In this document: in pieces, positions 25,201 to 35,158 of the stretch | Layout: every line of letters starts with the position of its first letter | How positions within the stretch are numbered: position 1 is the stretch's first letter | Source: Tetradesmus obliquus | Lineage: Eukaryota > Chlorophyta > Chlorophyceae > Sphaeropleales > Scenedesmaceae | Reading direction: 5' to 3' | NCBI GenBank assembly: GCA_030272155.1 | Contig: CP126193.1 | Coordinates: 620,001-684,000 of the forward strand | Length of the DNA stretch: 64,000 bases | The notes under the pieces: model-generated | Told to the model about the DNA's origin: nothing | What the model saw: only the letters and a program-made list of their open reading frames with translations | Database searches by the model: none | Position numbers and translations under genes: made by a program

Positions 25201-28200
25201 CCAGCAAGCGGTTGCGACAATGTTTAAAAATTGCCTGCAGCGTTTGATGTGATGCTTTGGCAACGCTGGTGGGAAAGTGCTTCAGGCATGCTGGGGCCTG
25301 TTGTACAAACCGATTTTTTCTCGCCGTGGCTGCTACTGGTGCGGCTGCTGTGCTGCTGTGCTAAGGATGCCTTGCTGCATGCATGTGTGCATAAATTTTT
25401 CTCACACTGCACGCCCGCGGCATGTTGCCAGAGCTGAGGCTCGTTGTGTTGGTGGAACATAAAGCGCATATGCCAGCAGCGGTACAGAAGATAGTGGGCT
25501 GCATCAGGACTAGCACAATACAACATCCTCTCAGCACTGTCCGCCCAACAAGAAAGCTGCCGCACCTTGCAGCACACGGCAGCGCTGGGGTTGGTTGCCG
25601 TTGCAGCACCTGGCAGAGGCTCCTGCCCGGCGGGGCATGGGAAGGGCTTGGGTCCGGGCCTGCTCAGGTCACTGTTGCTGCAGGTCTCCTGCATGTGCAG
25701 GTGGCAGGCACAGGAGCAGCATAGACTCAGCATTCAGCTTGACCGCCAGGCTGCGCATGAACAGCAGCCTCTGTAACCAAGAACAGCTCTCTTACAGCGA
25801 AGTACTGTTATGAACAGTCTTGGCCAGTCTTGGCAGAGCCGCGCGATGTAGGTGCGCTGCTTGATGTGGGTTAGTCCGTCTTATCGGTCTTAGTTTTGTG
25901 AGCGATGAATGAAGGAAAGGATTGAAACTATTGGGCTAGCAAAGCTGCAGAGCTGTGTATTCACACAACTGTGATCAACCATGGCAGTCTTGTTTGTAAA
26001 TAGCAACCTGATCATGGCCAATGATTCCGCCCACATGCACAGCAGCATCTATTCCTACCACCAAGTATCACATCACAACCACTGCACAGATCATACAGCT
26101 GCTTCAATTATTCACAGAGCATGCCACAATCTGCCACTCACCATGCAGCATTCGGCATCCGAAACATCGGCACTGCTGGCGCTGGTTGGGTCGTCGGCAC
26201 TGCCGGCTGGGCAGACGTACGGCTGCGGCCCAGGCTGGCTGCTGTTGGTGTCACCGCAGGTGCCAGGCACCGGCTGCAGGAGCAGGCAGGCAGGCAGGTA
26301 GAAAGCACGCATGCTGTGTGAAGCTGAAGCAGGTAGGCATGTTTTCCTTGAGCATTGTTTATCAGTGGGTAAACAGGACTAAATGCTGGCGAGGCAGCAA
26401 CATAACTGTGTTTTAAGCAACTCACGGAGCAGCAGGCGTCCACGTCGGGGGGGCTGTACATGGCATTGGCAGCATCAAGCACCTGCCCAGCAGGGCATGC
26501 GAAGGGCTTGGGGCCGGGCCTGCTCAGGTCACTGTTGCTGCAGGTGGCCTGCAACAAGGGAGAGAAGCAACTTGGCATGCGGGCAAATCATTTAGCAAAG
26601 AGGATTGGTGGCAAGCACGCTGACTTGGCATGGTGATAAGCGGCAAAACATGCAAGGACCTCCAGAAACGAGACATCTCAACAGCATGCTGGCTGCAGCA
26701 GCATGTGCTAGTGCACTGGATCATGCTTGCTGCTTCAAAAAGGCTTTTCAGAGGCATTCTCACATGTATTCTCAGCGCTCAGCACACAAGGCAGGCAGAA
26801 CCCGACACTTCACAGAGTAGAGAGTGCGTGAGCAGCCTAGTCACTTTGACCGGTGAGGATCCACAGCAGGCTTCACGCACCACGCAGCACTCGGAGTCCG
26901 TGGGTGGGCTGCTGTCCGCATTGGTGCTGTCCACTGCACTGCCAGCTGGGCAGACCCATGGCTGGTCCCCAGCCAGTGTGGTGTTCACGTCACCGCATGT
27001 GGCTGGAGGGGGAGGAGGCGGGGCGATGGGCTGCAGTTGAGATAGCAACACACAAAGTGTCTAAGTAGATATGCTGGATCATGTGGGCAGCGACATACAG
27101 GTAAGCACAGCCTTGCCGCGGCTTGCTGCATCAGTTGCGCAATATTACTGTTGACATTCAGCCACAGGGCTCAGGGAGAGATTGAGCGCCACGCCTATTC
27201 ACGCTGCTCTGAATGCTTGCTGAAGCGCTTACATGGTCCACCCTCTGTAGTGCATGTTCTGCTGCAATAGCTGCTGCTGAAGCAGTTACGTGCACTCACA
27301 GCGCAGCAGGTGTCGTTGCCGGGTGGTGTAGCCATGTCACTGTCTGGCTTGCGGTTGTAGCCTGGCGGGCAGGTGTAGGGCGAGACCCCTGGCTCTGTGG
27401 GCTTGGTGTCGCCACAGGTGGAAGGCGACAAAGCCTGTAACAAATATAGCATGTTGCCTTTGAAATGTTTGGGCATTTCCTCTTATGTCGGCACTCGGTG
27501 GGCGTAAATCAGCTGTGCTCACAAGCAGCGCTGCTGCTTTGAAGGCATCAATGTGTTTGCTGCCTCATCACCATCCTGCTTGATACAGCCAGCATGCTGC
27601 TGCTGTAGAGAGTGCACACCGCCAAACTTACCACGCAGCAAGCAGCGTCGCTTGGGGGCGTTGCCATCTCACTGCCTGGCTTAGCGCCAGAACCGGCAGG
27701 GCATATATGGCTCTGGTTGCCAGTTTGGTTGATGTCTGTGTCTGAACATGTAGCGACGTTGAGCTTGCAGCAGCTGCAGGCAAGGCACGGGAAGAGCCAC
27801 ATCAATGTGGGCAACATGGTGCATCGCTGCCCTTCTGTAGGTGTGTGGACAATCGTATGGTGTATGCTGCAGTGCAATGCAGAGACTGGGCAGCTGGCGC
27901 TGATTGCAGAAATAGGCTGCTGTATTATGGCTGCCTTGTGCAAGCAAGTAGTCAAAGCCAAAGCGGTGTGCTGTGTGCACACTCACAGCTCTCTACTTGG
28001 AGGTCCCTCGTTCGCCTTGCTGGCGTCAAATGTAGAGTTGCGTGGGCACCACACTCGTTGCTGGCCAGGCTTAAACGGGTCATAGTCAGCACACGTCTTC
28101 CTCTGCAGTCATGATGCAAGTGCATGTGTTAGTCGGTGGTTGTGCAAGCTTGCAGCATAGGTGCAAGTACCAGCCAGCCTGCAACAGCAATCAGCTGACT

Positions 28201-31200
28201 ATGCACACCCTGAGGCTGCAGTGCGCTGCGTGAATGTGCAGCGCCTGCAACAGCATTCAGCTGACTATGCACACCCTGACGCTGCAGTGCGCTGCGTGAA
28301 TGTTATCGAAAGGCGCAGGAGCCTGGGGAGCTTGCTCACCACGCAACAGACTTCCAGAGACGGGTTTCCTGCAAAGCTATTGTTCTGGTTGACGAGGTAT
28401 CCCAGCTCTGGGGGGCAGATGAAGGGCTGGCAGCCTGGAGTGTTGGGGTCAGTGTCTGCACAGCTCCACTTGGGCTGCAGGCAGCAGGAGCAGGAGCAGC
28501 ATGCCCATCAACTGAATGGATTTCTACACATGCCGTGAGTGCGAGGGTCACTGAAGTAGGTTGCAGCAAGCGGATATGCATGATTTGCAAACCAGCTGGA
28601 CCACACCAACAAGTCCTGCAAGCGCACACAAGCGACGTTGTTTTCTTCTTTTGTGACAATTCACGTAGATAGGTTGGTTAAGCTGACGTTTTCAAGCGTA
28701 TATGACACAACTGGCTGTTGGCGATGTCTCAAGCTATCAAACAGCTCGACATCTGTGAGTGACACAAGCCTTTGGAACTGCATGCAAAACCAGGCTCTCC
28801 ATCACACGCGTAGCATAAGCAACCATAAGTTTGTCAGCATGTGCAAGGCGTGCTCGTGCAGATGTGGTAAGCGGCAGTAGCGGCGCCCACCATGCAGCAG
28901 ATGCGAGGCGAGGGAGGGCTGTAGTCGGACATGTTGGTGTTGACCACCCAGTCGCCAGGCGGGCAGGGCTGTGCCTGGTTGCCTGGCGTCAATGGGTCGA
29001 TGTCGGCGCATGTGGTGTTCTGCGCACAGCAGCAGAAGCAGCACGGCAAAGCAGAGTTGGAGAGGGACAGGGGAGTTGCTGAGAGACAGGCAGCTGTAGC
29101 ACACAGGCTTTCAGCAACTATATAGAACTGCTCCGTTTAGTGCAGTAGCAGTTGCCTTGCTCTGTGTTTTCCCGTTCTCAAGTGCTTTGCTGGGTCGGGC
29201 TACTTGAGTATGCTCTGTTCATGCTGTGGGCACAGGCATAAGAGCATCCTATCACTCACCAGGCAGCAGTTCTTCTGTGATGGTGCCATGGCTGCGCTGC
29301 TTGGATTGAAGACAGAGCCAGTGCAGCACTCGAAGCGCTGCTCCAAATCAGCCATCACATCAATGTCAGCGCAGGTGGCGCTCTTGGCCTGCAACCGCAA
29401 GGCATTCGGCAACCAGGCACCTCACAAGCCAATTGGAGCTACAAAGTGCACTCAAACAGCTGCACTGACCCACTTGCATGCAGCTGAGACCCTGACGTGG
29501 CATGTTTGTGCTGCGGGATTTGTGTGCGGTTTACCTGGGGTTACACAAGCAGGTGAGCAGAATATGCAGCCCGGCAGTGGGGTGCCTTACCACACAGCAC
29601 ACGCTGTCAGTTGGAGGCCCTGCCATCTCGCTGCCAGGCTTGGGCATGTAGCCGGCAGGGCAGGGGAACGACTGGTTGCCTGGTTCGACAGGGGAAGTGT
29701 CCGCACAGGTAGCCGGCGCCTGAGCCGGTGCCGGCTGCAGCGTCACAAGCACCGCACAGCACATGACAGCAGGTCAGCGAAGGCACCGCACCCTCGCTTG
29801 TTCATAAGAATGGCTGCAAATGGGCAGATTTTGCTGTGTCCTTTCAAGCACTGCATTAAGCGGAATGGCTTGCTGCAGGTGTAGCATGCTGCCAGCAAGT
29901 TTGCAATAAGATGTGGTTGAAAGCAGGCCCCAGGCTCACCTTGCAGCAGAGGTTGACAGTCGGGTTGGTTGCCATCGCATTGATTGCCAATGGCTCCTGG
30001 CTTGCAGGACACCTGAACGGGTTGGGGGAGGGCCTGCTCAGGTCAACGTTGCTGCAGGTGGGCTGCAGGGCCGAAAAAGGCAGCAAGCAAAAGGAGATCG
30101 GGTAGTGTGTCAGCAAGCAGCCACCTGACAACAAGACAAACAACGCCTGCTGGACGATGCCTGCTAAATCTTACACAGCGCGCCACCAGCTGGGGCACAA
30201 CCTCAAGCTATGCAGGGGAGGCGGCATAAGACAGCACAGTATGCTGGTAACCAACACAGCACCATCACTGCAGAAGATATGATGGTACGTAAGCTCACCA
30301 AGCAGCACGTGGAATCTGATGGCGGGGTTGCACTGGACATTGTGGGATCTGCCACACTGCCAGGAGGGCAGCCATAAGTCTGGTTGCCTGGCTGGGCTGG
30401 GGTGTTGTCGCCACATGTGGGGGCAATGGGCTGCAACAAGGGCAGCAGCAAGGGAACTAGTTGTTTTGAGACATCCCTGACTTGACCCCAGGCGGCGGGT
30501 GCAAGCTGCGCACTTCTTACAGCCCACGTGTTGTTGACATGCATAGATGCTGCCGGATTATTGACATGGATAAGACCAGGCAACGAATGGCAAGTAATGA
30601 GCCACATTTGAGGCGGCAGACGAGGGCATTGCCTGTGCGCAAGGATGCAATCATCTGCATACAACAACCACAGCACACCGCCCGGTTGCTTGTTTGGACT
30701 AAGCTTCTGCCAGTGCTTACAGTGCAGCAGGTGTCGTCCCCTGGGGGTGTGGCCATGGCCCTGTCTGGCTTGAGGGTAGAGCCAGCAGGGCACGGATACG
30801 GCTGGGCGCCTGAGTCTGCAGGTAATGTGTCTCCGCAAGTGGGGGCAATGGACTGCGAGCAGATGGGACGGCGTTGCGACAGCAGCAGGTGACAGTGCAC
30901 ATGTCAGGGCTAGGGAAGTTGCATTTCGCTTGCAGCTCGTGCAAGCACGTGGTTTCAGCACTGCGGATAGGAGCTTCCGGTTTGTGCAGGTGCGTGCAGC
31001 GTCCTGTCTGCAGCAGCAGACTTTGCTACTGCCGTGAGAGCAGCGATCATCCACGTCTGTGCTCCGCTTTGATGCTTCAATAAAGTCTTTATATGTGCAA
31101 AACATAGCGGTGTTTATTACATGTGGCAGCTTGCTCAAGCACCTACTGTCCATCGACGATCGCGAGCTGCGTTGGTTTGAACGTCAGGACTTACGATAGT

Positions 31201-33412
31201 TTCTGCTGTGCTTACTCAGCTTGCGGGTGAGCGGTATCCGACATTGATCAATGCTATCGGCTTGTGGATATAGAGTAGCGCTTGAGCTCACCGAGACCTT
31301 GCAGCTCAAAAAGACCTGGATAACACAGTCATAGCTCAGCAGTGAAATCACATGGTCAAAACCTGTCGAGTTGATCTTGGCGATTGACCAAGATTCGTTT
31401 ACCAGTCCTTTCTTACCCATGCGATGCAGCCAGCAGTATTGTAGGCACCAAAAACCACTGGCTCCTGGCTGCATATCAGCCTGCTCTGCAAACATGCTTC
31501 CAAGTGGCTGAACTGCACGCGTCTGCTGTGTCCCTCTCACCTTACAGCATGCTTCATTGCTGGGTGGTGATGCTAGCGCGCTAGCATCGTTGAAGGCAGT
31601 TCCAGCAGGGCAGGACCAGCGTTGTGCTTCAGCAGTAACCAAGTCCATGTCGCTGCAAGTGGGCTGGAGGCAAGCAGCAGGGAGGAGACACCATATCAAA
31701 TTCAAAAGTAAAACAGGCATGCCAGTAACAGCCGCCACAAGGTGGCTGCGTGCGTATGTGAGATGCTGTCAAGTATGTGCTGGGGACGACAGCGGCAGCA
31801 GGTCAACGTTGCACTGCTGCATGATCACCATACCAGGCACACAATGCTGACATTGTATAATGCCTGCTGTTGCCAAGAGTGGCATCCCTTCAGCATTTTG
31901 TGCAGCTGCAGCTCCAGCCACTCACCAAGCAGCACTTCTCTGCAGTAAGGGTTGAGGAAACAGACTCGTTGTTGAACAGTGTCCCAGTAGGGCACTTGAA
32001 TGGCACCTGCCCACCACTGGCCAAGTCCGTGTCCTGCAGAGCAATGCCAGGAGGCCGTGAAGCTGCTGCAAACAAGCAGTAGTCTTTGATGCACTTTACT
32101 TGCTGCTGTGTACTTTCTGCAACGCTGCGGTACGGGCATGTCCTTCAACGGCATGACCAGCGCCCACATTTGCACAGCAGCAGTTGCTGGCAAGCAGTGC
32201 CAGCCTGAAGCAGTGACGTACCTGGCATGTTGCTATCTCCTGACCGCCAATCTTGCAGACGTACTTGGGCAGAGAGATGTCACACGTCTGCCCTGTACCC
32301 GGGTATGGGCCACCAAGTGCAGTCTTGTCAGTCCACCAGTATGTTTTTTGGGGATCATTCGGCTGAGGGTTGTAGTAAAAGCTGCGCGGCAGCAGCAACA
32401 GCGATGCGTCCCAAAGCAGCAGGCACGTCAAGCAGGACAGGGTGCAGCAGCAAGGCGCTGTGTCTCATATCATCACCTATCTCACATGAACAAGCCTTGG
32501 ATGAGACAGTTGGCGGCAGCAGTCGTGCTTGCAGCAGTTATTCTACATGTTATCACATGAATTGCTTTGAGTCGCAGCAGTGACATGCGGCCACTTGCTT
32601 CTTGCAGCTGTGCTGGTGCTGGGGACGCACAGTGCACATGCCTGTGGGGACGCACAGGTACAGCAGCAGCAGCTGCTGGTTTCGCTCGCTGCTTTGCACC
32701 TGCCTCTCCTCAATAGAGCGTGTGTGTGCGCCTCACAGCCATTTGCACTCACGTCAGCACTGGCTCTGGCCATCCGGCAGACACGCAGCACGCCCTTGGG
32801 TCTGGCGACTCCTTCACACTGGAGCCCATGGCCAGGTAGTCAAACCCAGTGCCGCTGCAGGGTCCATCGCTGCAGGTGGGCACTGGGAACACGCCAGTCA
32901 TGGCGCTGCCCTGGTACTTGGGCTGGCCCATGGTGCAGCACGCGCCATGCACAGCCTGCAGGCACACAGGGCACTGCTGGTTACAACATTTCCTGGCGCT
33001 AGGCAGGCCGACAGCAAATCCAAGAGATATAGAATCGCGGTGCCGGCTGACTGTGTGAACTGGTAGTGCAGTGCATTGCAGCTGCTGCTGACCACAATCA
33101 GGCAATGTGAATCCACAGCAGAATGTTTGCAGTTGCAGCCGAGCCAAGCCAGCTGTGCCTCTCATTATCCGGCTACAGTTGGTCTGCGCTGCTCAAGCAG
33201 GTGACTTTATTGCAATCATGCATCAGCATTGCATCATGGGCATGCCTCTGGCCTTGAGGCACAGTATCAGCATGAGCACAGCTGGCGCTGCAGCCTGCTG
33301 CCTCATCGACTGCTGCTGCTTGTGCCACTGCTGCTGCAGCAGTCAAGCCCAAGCTCACCGCTGGCAACCCCAACAAGCCTGCCACCAGCAGCAGTGGCAG
33401 CCACTGCTGCAT
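3962..33412 (-). CDS. Giant secreted protein of 68 tandem four-cysteine modules
   Basis: I could follow one reading frame from a signal-peptide exon (ATG at 33410-33412) through 77 exons to a stop at 3962-3964: 9,282 nt, 3,093 residues. After the signal peptide and a head come 68 modules of about 41-50 residues with the pattern T-C-x-D-x-[DN], an aromatic-x-C-P-x-G core about 15 residues later, P-P-S or similar, then C-C plus one residue. Most exons are exactly one module bounded by phase-0 introns (acceptor ...TGCAG; donor GTGAG, GTAAG, GTAGG or GTGCG). Exon lengths fall in classes of 123, 126, 129, 132, 135 and 138 nt, and all phases agree. The signal peptide and the cysteine density (about 4 per 42 residues, so probably two disulfides per module) point to secretion or the cell wall. 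That is inference; I do not recognise the module as a named family. It could instead be several adjacent genes, but I found no second start exon with a signal peptide and no internal stop in the spliced frame. Confidence 0.8.
5096..5175 (+). mobile_element. 3'-terminal fragment of a LINE-like (non-LTR) element, copy 1
   Basis: About 78 bases are identical to the reverse complement of 34866-34943. The fragment contains the last codons of an apparent frame (PYEPLVGS, stop), a short 3' stretch (actcctcgttgagtggagca), and a tail of four TAATG repeats. A simple-repeat tail after a severely 5'-truncated body is typical of non-LTR retrotransposons. It lies in the intron between micro-exon 5406-5415 and exon 4883-5008 of the Cys-module gene. 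The sequence aatgcat appears at both edges and may be the target-site duplication. The clade cannot be named from so little. Confidence 0.55.
5406..5415 (-). CDS. 10-nt micro-exon carrying the CC of module 66
   Basis: On the minus strand GTATGCAG is followed by GTGTTGTTTG and GTGAGTGG. One base completes a Leu codon left by exon 5739-5802 (CT|G), then TGT TGT TTG encode C-C-L. The codons differ from the TGC TGC used in the other micro-exons, so this copy has evolved under coding constraint and is not just a recent duplicate. Confidence 0.68.
7198..7207 (-). CDS. 10-nt micro-exon carrying the CC of module 63
   Basis: On the minus strand GGCTGCCAG is followed by GTGCTGCATG and the donor GTGAGTT. 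The first base closes the split Lys codon of exon 7483-7598 (PPSRE, AA|G). The rest encodes C-C-M in phase 0 before the exon 6764-6898. A CTG triplet tract lies about 35 bases upstream and may act as the pyrimidine-rich tract. Confidence 0.7.
8940..14167 (-). repeat. Cys-modules 46-60: alternating A/B dimer array
   Basis: Exons in coding order: 14033-14167 A, 13644-13775 B, 13292-13426 A, 12947-13078 B, 12550-12684 A, 12184-12315 B, 11832-11966 A, 11491-11622 B, 11086-11220 A, 10733-10864 B, 10386-10523 A, 10057-10188 D, 9679-9801 C'', 9280-9414 A, 8940-9071 B. Type B contains DPVQANDQPYVCPAGSGPKP. Similarity continues through the introns: the stretch around 11,366-12,780 is repeated about 1,455 bases further on (12,821-14,2xx), so a four-exon unit was duplicated. 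Bases 9,280-9,558 and 11,086-11,364 are almost the same, including about 145 bases of intron. Confidence 0.85.
14417..17695 (-). repeat. Cys-modules 36-45 (mixed types)
   Basis: Exons: 17573-17695 (C), 17267-17401 (A), 16971-17102 (D), 16583-16705 (C''), 16223-16357, 15914-16036, 15549-15683, 15277-15399, 14897-15028, 14417-14539. The first four repeat the order C, A, D seen in the higher-order repeat further upstream, with a C'' variant (GRVAPKPFQC) in place of C'. The A-D-C'' triplet recurs at modules 56-58. The remaining modules are single and diverged. Introns are 150-360 nt and carry no recognisable element. Confidence 0.8.
17884..21339 (-). repeat. Cys-modules 27-35 (divergent centre of array, two split modules)
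   Basis: Exons: 21196-21339, 20775-20897, 20416-20540 plus micro-exon 20175-20184, 19842-19964, 19459-19574, 19043-19169, 18636-18773, 18314-18439, 17884-18015. Module 29 ends at PPSVK with two bases of a codon; the missing base and the CC-W triplets lie on a 10-nt exon. Module 31 ends after NPPSNEQ with two bases TG, and the next exon begins C-TGC-TTG, so the CC pair itself is split between exons and runs straight into module 32 (LPTCADTD). All phases fit. These modules are individually distinct, in contrast to the homogenised blocks on either side. Confidence 0.78.
20175..20184 (-). CDS. 10-nt micro-exon carrying the CC of module 29
   Basis: On the minus strand the site reads CCTGCCAG, then GTGCTGCTGG, then GTGAGTT. 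One base completes the Lys codon left open by the previous exon (20416-20540), followed by TGC TGC TGG. Without it the module would lack its CC pair. With it the frame passes cleanly into the exon at 19842-19964. Confidence 0.7.
21532..27434 (-). repeat. Cys-modules 12-26: five-module higher-order repeat, three copies
   Basis: In coding order the fifteen exons are A D C' D' C, three times over. Copy 1: 27300-27434, 26881-27030, 26426-26548, 26142-26273, 25566-25688. Copy 2: 25006-25140, 24681-24812, 24243-24365, 23769-23900, 23439-23561. Copy 3: 23039-23173, 22670-22801, 22260-22382, 21889-22020, 21532-21654. Type A contains GYNRKPDSDMATPPG; D contains QPWVCPAGSAVDST; C' contains VLDAANAMYSPPDVD; D' contains QPYVCPAGSA with E-C-C-[LM]; C contains LSRPGPKPFPCPAGQEP. 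The spacing of A modules is 2,294 and 1,967 bases. Copies of one type are almost identical while neighbouring types differ, so whole five-exon blocks were duplicated recently. The D module at 26881-27030 has a short poly-proline insertion. Confidence 0.85.
27632..32033 (-). repeat. Cys-modules 1-11 (divergent, N-terminal end of array)
   Basis: Exons in coding order: 31926-32033, 31541-31663, 30721-30852, 30299-30430, 29940-30062, 29591-29734, 29260-29388, 28891-29019, 28340-28474, 27987-28102, 27632-27773. These modules differ clearly from one another, which suggests age. Module 7 has an extra cysteine (FECCTG) and module 9 carries PGCQPF. Module 10 stops at PPSRE plus two bases of a split codon. 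Its CC pair is at the start of the next exon, where after a TGCAG acceptor the sequence reads one base, then C-C-K-L-N-V-A-T-C, opening module 11. This exon pair therefore shows that the intron can move to just before the CC. Intergenic-sized introns (about 680 nt) lie on both sides of module 2-3. Confidence 0.8.
32222..33412 (-). other. N-terminal head: signal peptide and two non-modular exons
   Basis: Exon 1 (33359-33412) encodes MQQWLPLLLVAGLLGLPA, a hydrophobic signal core, and joins in phase 0 to exon 2 (32753-32955), which starts AVHGACC; cleavage after VHG is likely. Exon 2 has CC near both ends (ACCTMGQ and PRACCV) and an internal CSDGPC, so it resembles an enlarged, divergent module. 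Exon 3 (32222-32381) is unlike the modules: it is aromatic and proline-rich (FYYNPQPND, TYWWTDK) with a CDISLPKYVC segment, and it ends IATCQ. That end supplies the first cysteine of module 1, whose own exon (31926-32033) starts DTDLASGG. The head may carry the protein's specific function or a processing site, but I recognise no family. Confidence 0.72.
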
Positions 33413-33446
33413 CTTACAAGTAGCGCACTTGGACCTGCGGTAGCAA

Positions 33447-33977
33447 TCAGCATGCAGCCAAGGATATGGTAGCAGCAGATGGAAAATTGCACATCACCTG
33501 CAAGGTCGTCAACAGGCACTCCGGGCATCTGGGGTCGATATGTGTCACTGGGAAGACACAACAAATTGTGCTAATGCGATGCTTTGTCAAGAACGCGCAC
33601 TGCAAGGTCACGTCGCTACTCGCCACTTGAAGCAGTACGGCGGCAGGCACACTGACATCATGCACCTGCACTGGAAACCACTCTTTCCAACGAAAGGCTT
33701 GAGCAAGGGCCAATATCTACCTGTGTGCTTACGACCCTTTTGCCAGTGTACTGGTCCTTGTCAGCCAAGGCAGATCAAGCACCTCTAGGAGCAGCAGCTG
33801 GCAGCTGTGTCTTGAAAACCTTCGTGTCCTGCAAGCGACACCATCCAGATGGTGAGGCATCAAAATCAATGTGAAGCTACCGCTATGCCAATGTGGCAAA
33901 AGATCTGCAGCTCTGTACAGCCTATTGACTGAGACGAGTTTTTTTCCGTCTGACCACTGTGACAGCAGTGACAGCAA
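33447..33977 (-). other. Unassigned coding-like segment upstream of the Cys-module gene
   Basis: Two overlapping minus-strand frames (33729-33977 and 33447-33713) have less Cys/His-biased composition than the background. The second contains FRWKEWFPVQVHDVSVP and ends TLQ at a GTGATG donor-like site. The W-K-E-W spacing is faintly like a phosphoinositide-3-kinase C2 domain, but this is weak. It could be a gene remnant, upstream exons of the Cys-module gene, or chance. Confidence 0.2.
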
Positions 33978-34865
33978 ATTCTACGGACGATTTCAAACAA
34001 CCAAACGATGAATACCTATTGCATTAATTTGCGGCGTGGGAAATGACTGATCATCAGCGAGGTCAGACCCGTAAAGACAGTTGCATGCTGGGTGCTGGCT
34101 GTGCTACGCCGTTCAGCATGCCAAATCTGCGTAAATCTACATCGGATAGTCAAAAATGGCGAGCGTACCGGATTGGCCCTGCCGACAGAGGTGACCCTGC
34201 CACATCGCCGGCGCCAGTCGGCAAGTGCACCAGACGAAAAAGTTGGGGCAGCAGCCCCGAGCCTGCCGACAACAACTCAAATGCTACAGCAACGTATTAT
34301 ATGTTTTATGAGCAAGTACGCTTGTGCCAGAGAGCTAGTAGCAGCAACGCAACCGATTGCTCAAACCAACCCTGCATCCAGCGGGTAGCCGTCAAGCAGC
34401 AACTGGACACGGTGACTTGGGTTAGGCTGATAATACATTGGTGCGTTTTTTTGTTGAGGCTGCATTTTGGGCACATGTGACCTTTGCAGTGTGTGGTCAA
34501 ACGAAGTCAAACTGAGCTGGCGATCAATCCACAGCCAGCACATCGCAGCGTCCTCGGGCCAATGCTCTGGTCAACTGTTGGGTTTTTCATTACAAACTGA
34601 TAGGAATTGTAAGATGATGCGCCGCACGCTCCGCATGGCTGGCCCTTCATGGTGAACATGATGAAAGAGCCTCTCTTCTCTGTCGGACAGCTTGATGATC
34701 ATGAGTCAAGCATACATGAACATTGCCAGGCAGTGAAGGCAGCTCATGTTCTACCGTTGTTGGTCGTTGGTGTAGGAAAGGTGCAGGTCACCAATGAACA
34801 AAGGAAACCATCTGCGTGGTGATAACCGCATGCAACAGTTCGATGCGTTTTACTTGCAAGTAAGG
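33978..34865. other. Intergenic region, nothing recognised
   Basis: No ORF with recognisable content, no tRNA-like boxes and no tandem repeat. It probably includes part of the promoter region of the Cys-module gene (start at 33412), but I cannot identify core elements. Confidence 0.4.
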
Positions 34866-35110
34866 CAATTGCATTACATTACATTACATTACATGCTCCA
34901 CTCAACGAGGAGTGGGAACCCCAGTCAGGAGCCAACGAGAGGCTCATAGGGGGAGGAAACATCGAAGAACAACTCATCATCGTCCAAACCGTCAGACGAA
35001 AACGCAGAAAAAAAACTCATCAGCATCATCAATAGCTTGAGCAATAGCCTGAGAGGACAGAATAGCCTGAGAGGACAGATTGCCTTTGGTCTATCAGCAT
35101 GCGCTGCCAC
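34866..35110 (-). mobile_element. 3'-terminal fragment of a LINE-like element, copy 2
   Basis: This copy is longer: a frame of about 61 codons (34925-35110) rich in Leu, Asp and Glu ends in ELFFDVSSPYEPLVGS and a stop, followed by the same 3' stretch and (TAATG) tail as copy 1, in the opposite orientation on the chromosome. It lies between the Cys-module gene and the UPF0014 gene. The tail adds several TGTAA words on the minus strand; TGTAA is the usual green-algal polyadenylation signal. Confidence 0.5.
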
Positions 35111-35158
35111 AGCAACACACGCGCCTGGACCATTGCTAGATATAATAGCTTAGCAGCG

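Noticed and set aside
3962-33412. Reading the array as a cluster of small Cys-rich peptide genes
   Set aside because: No module exon has its own start codon and signal peptide, and all junctions keep one frame from a single signal-peptide exon.
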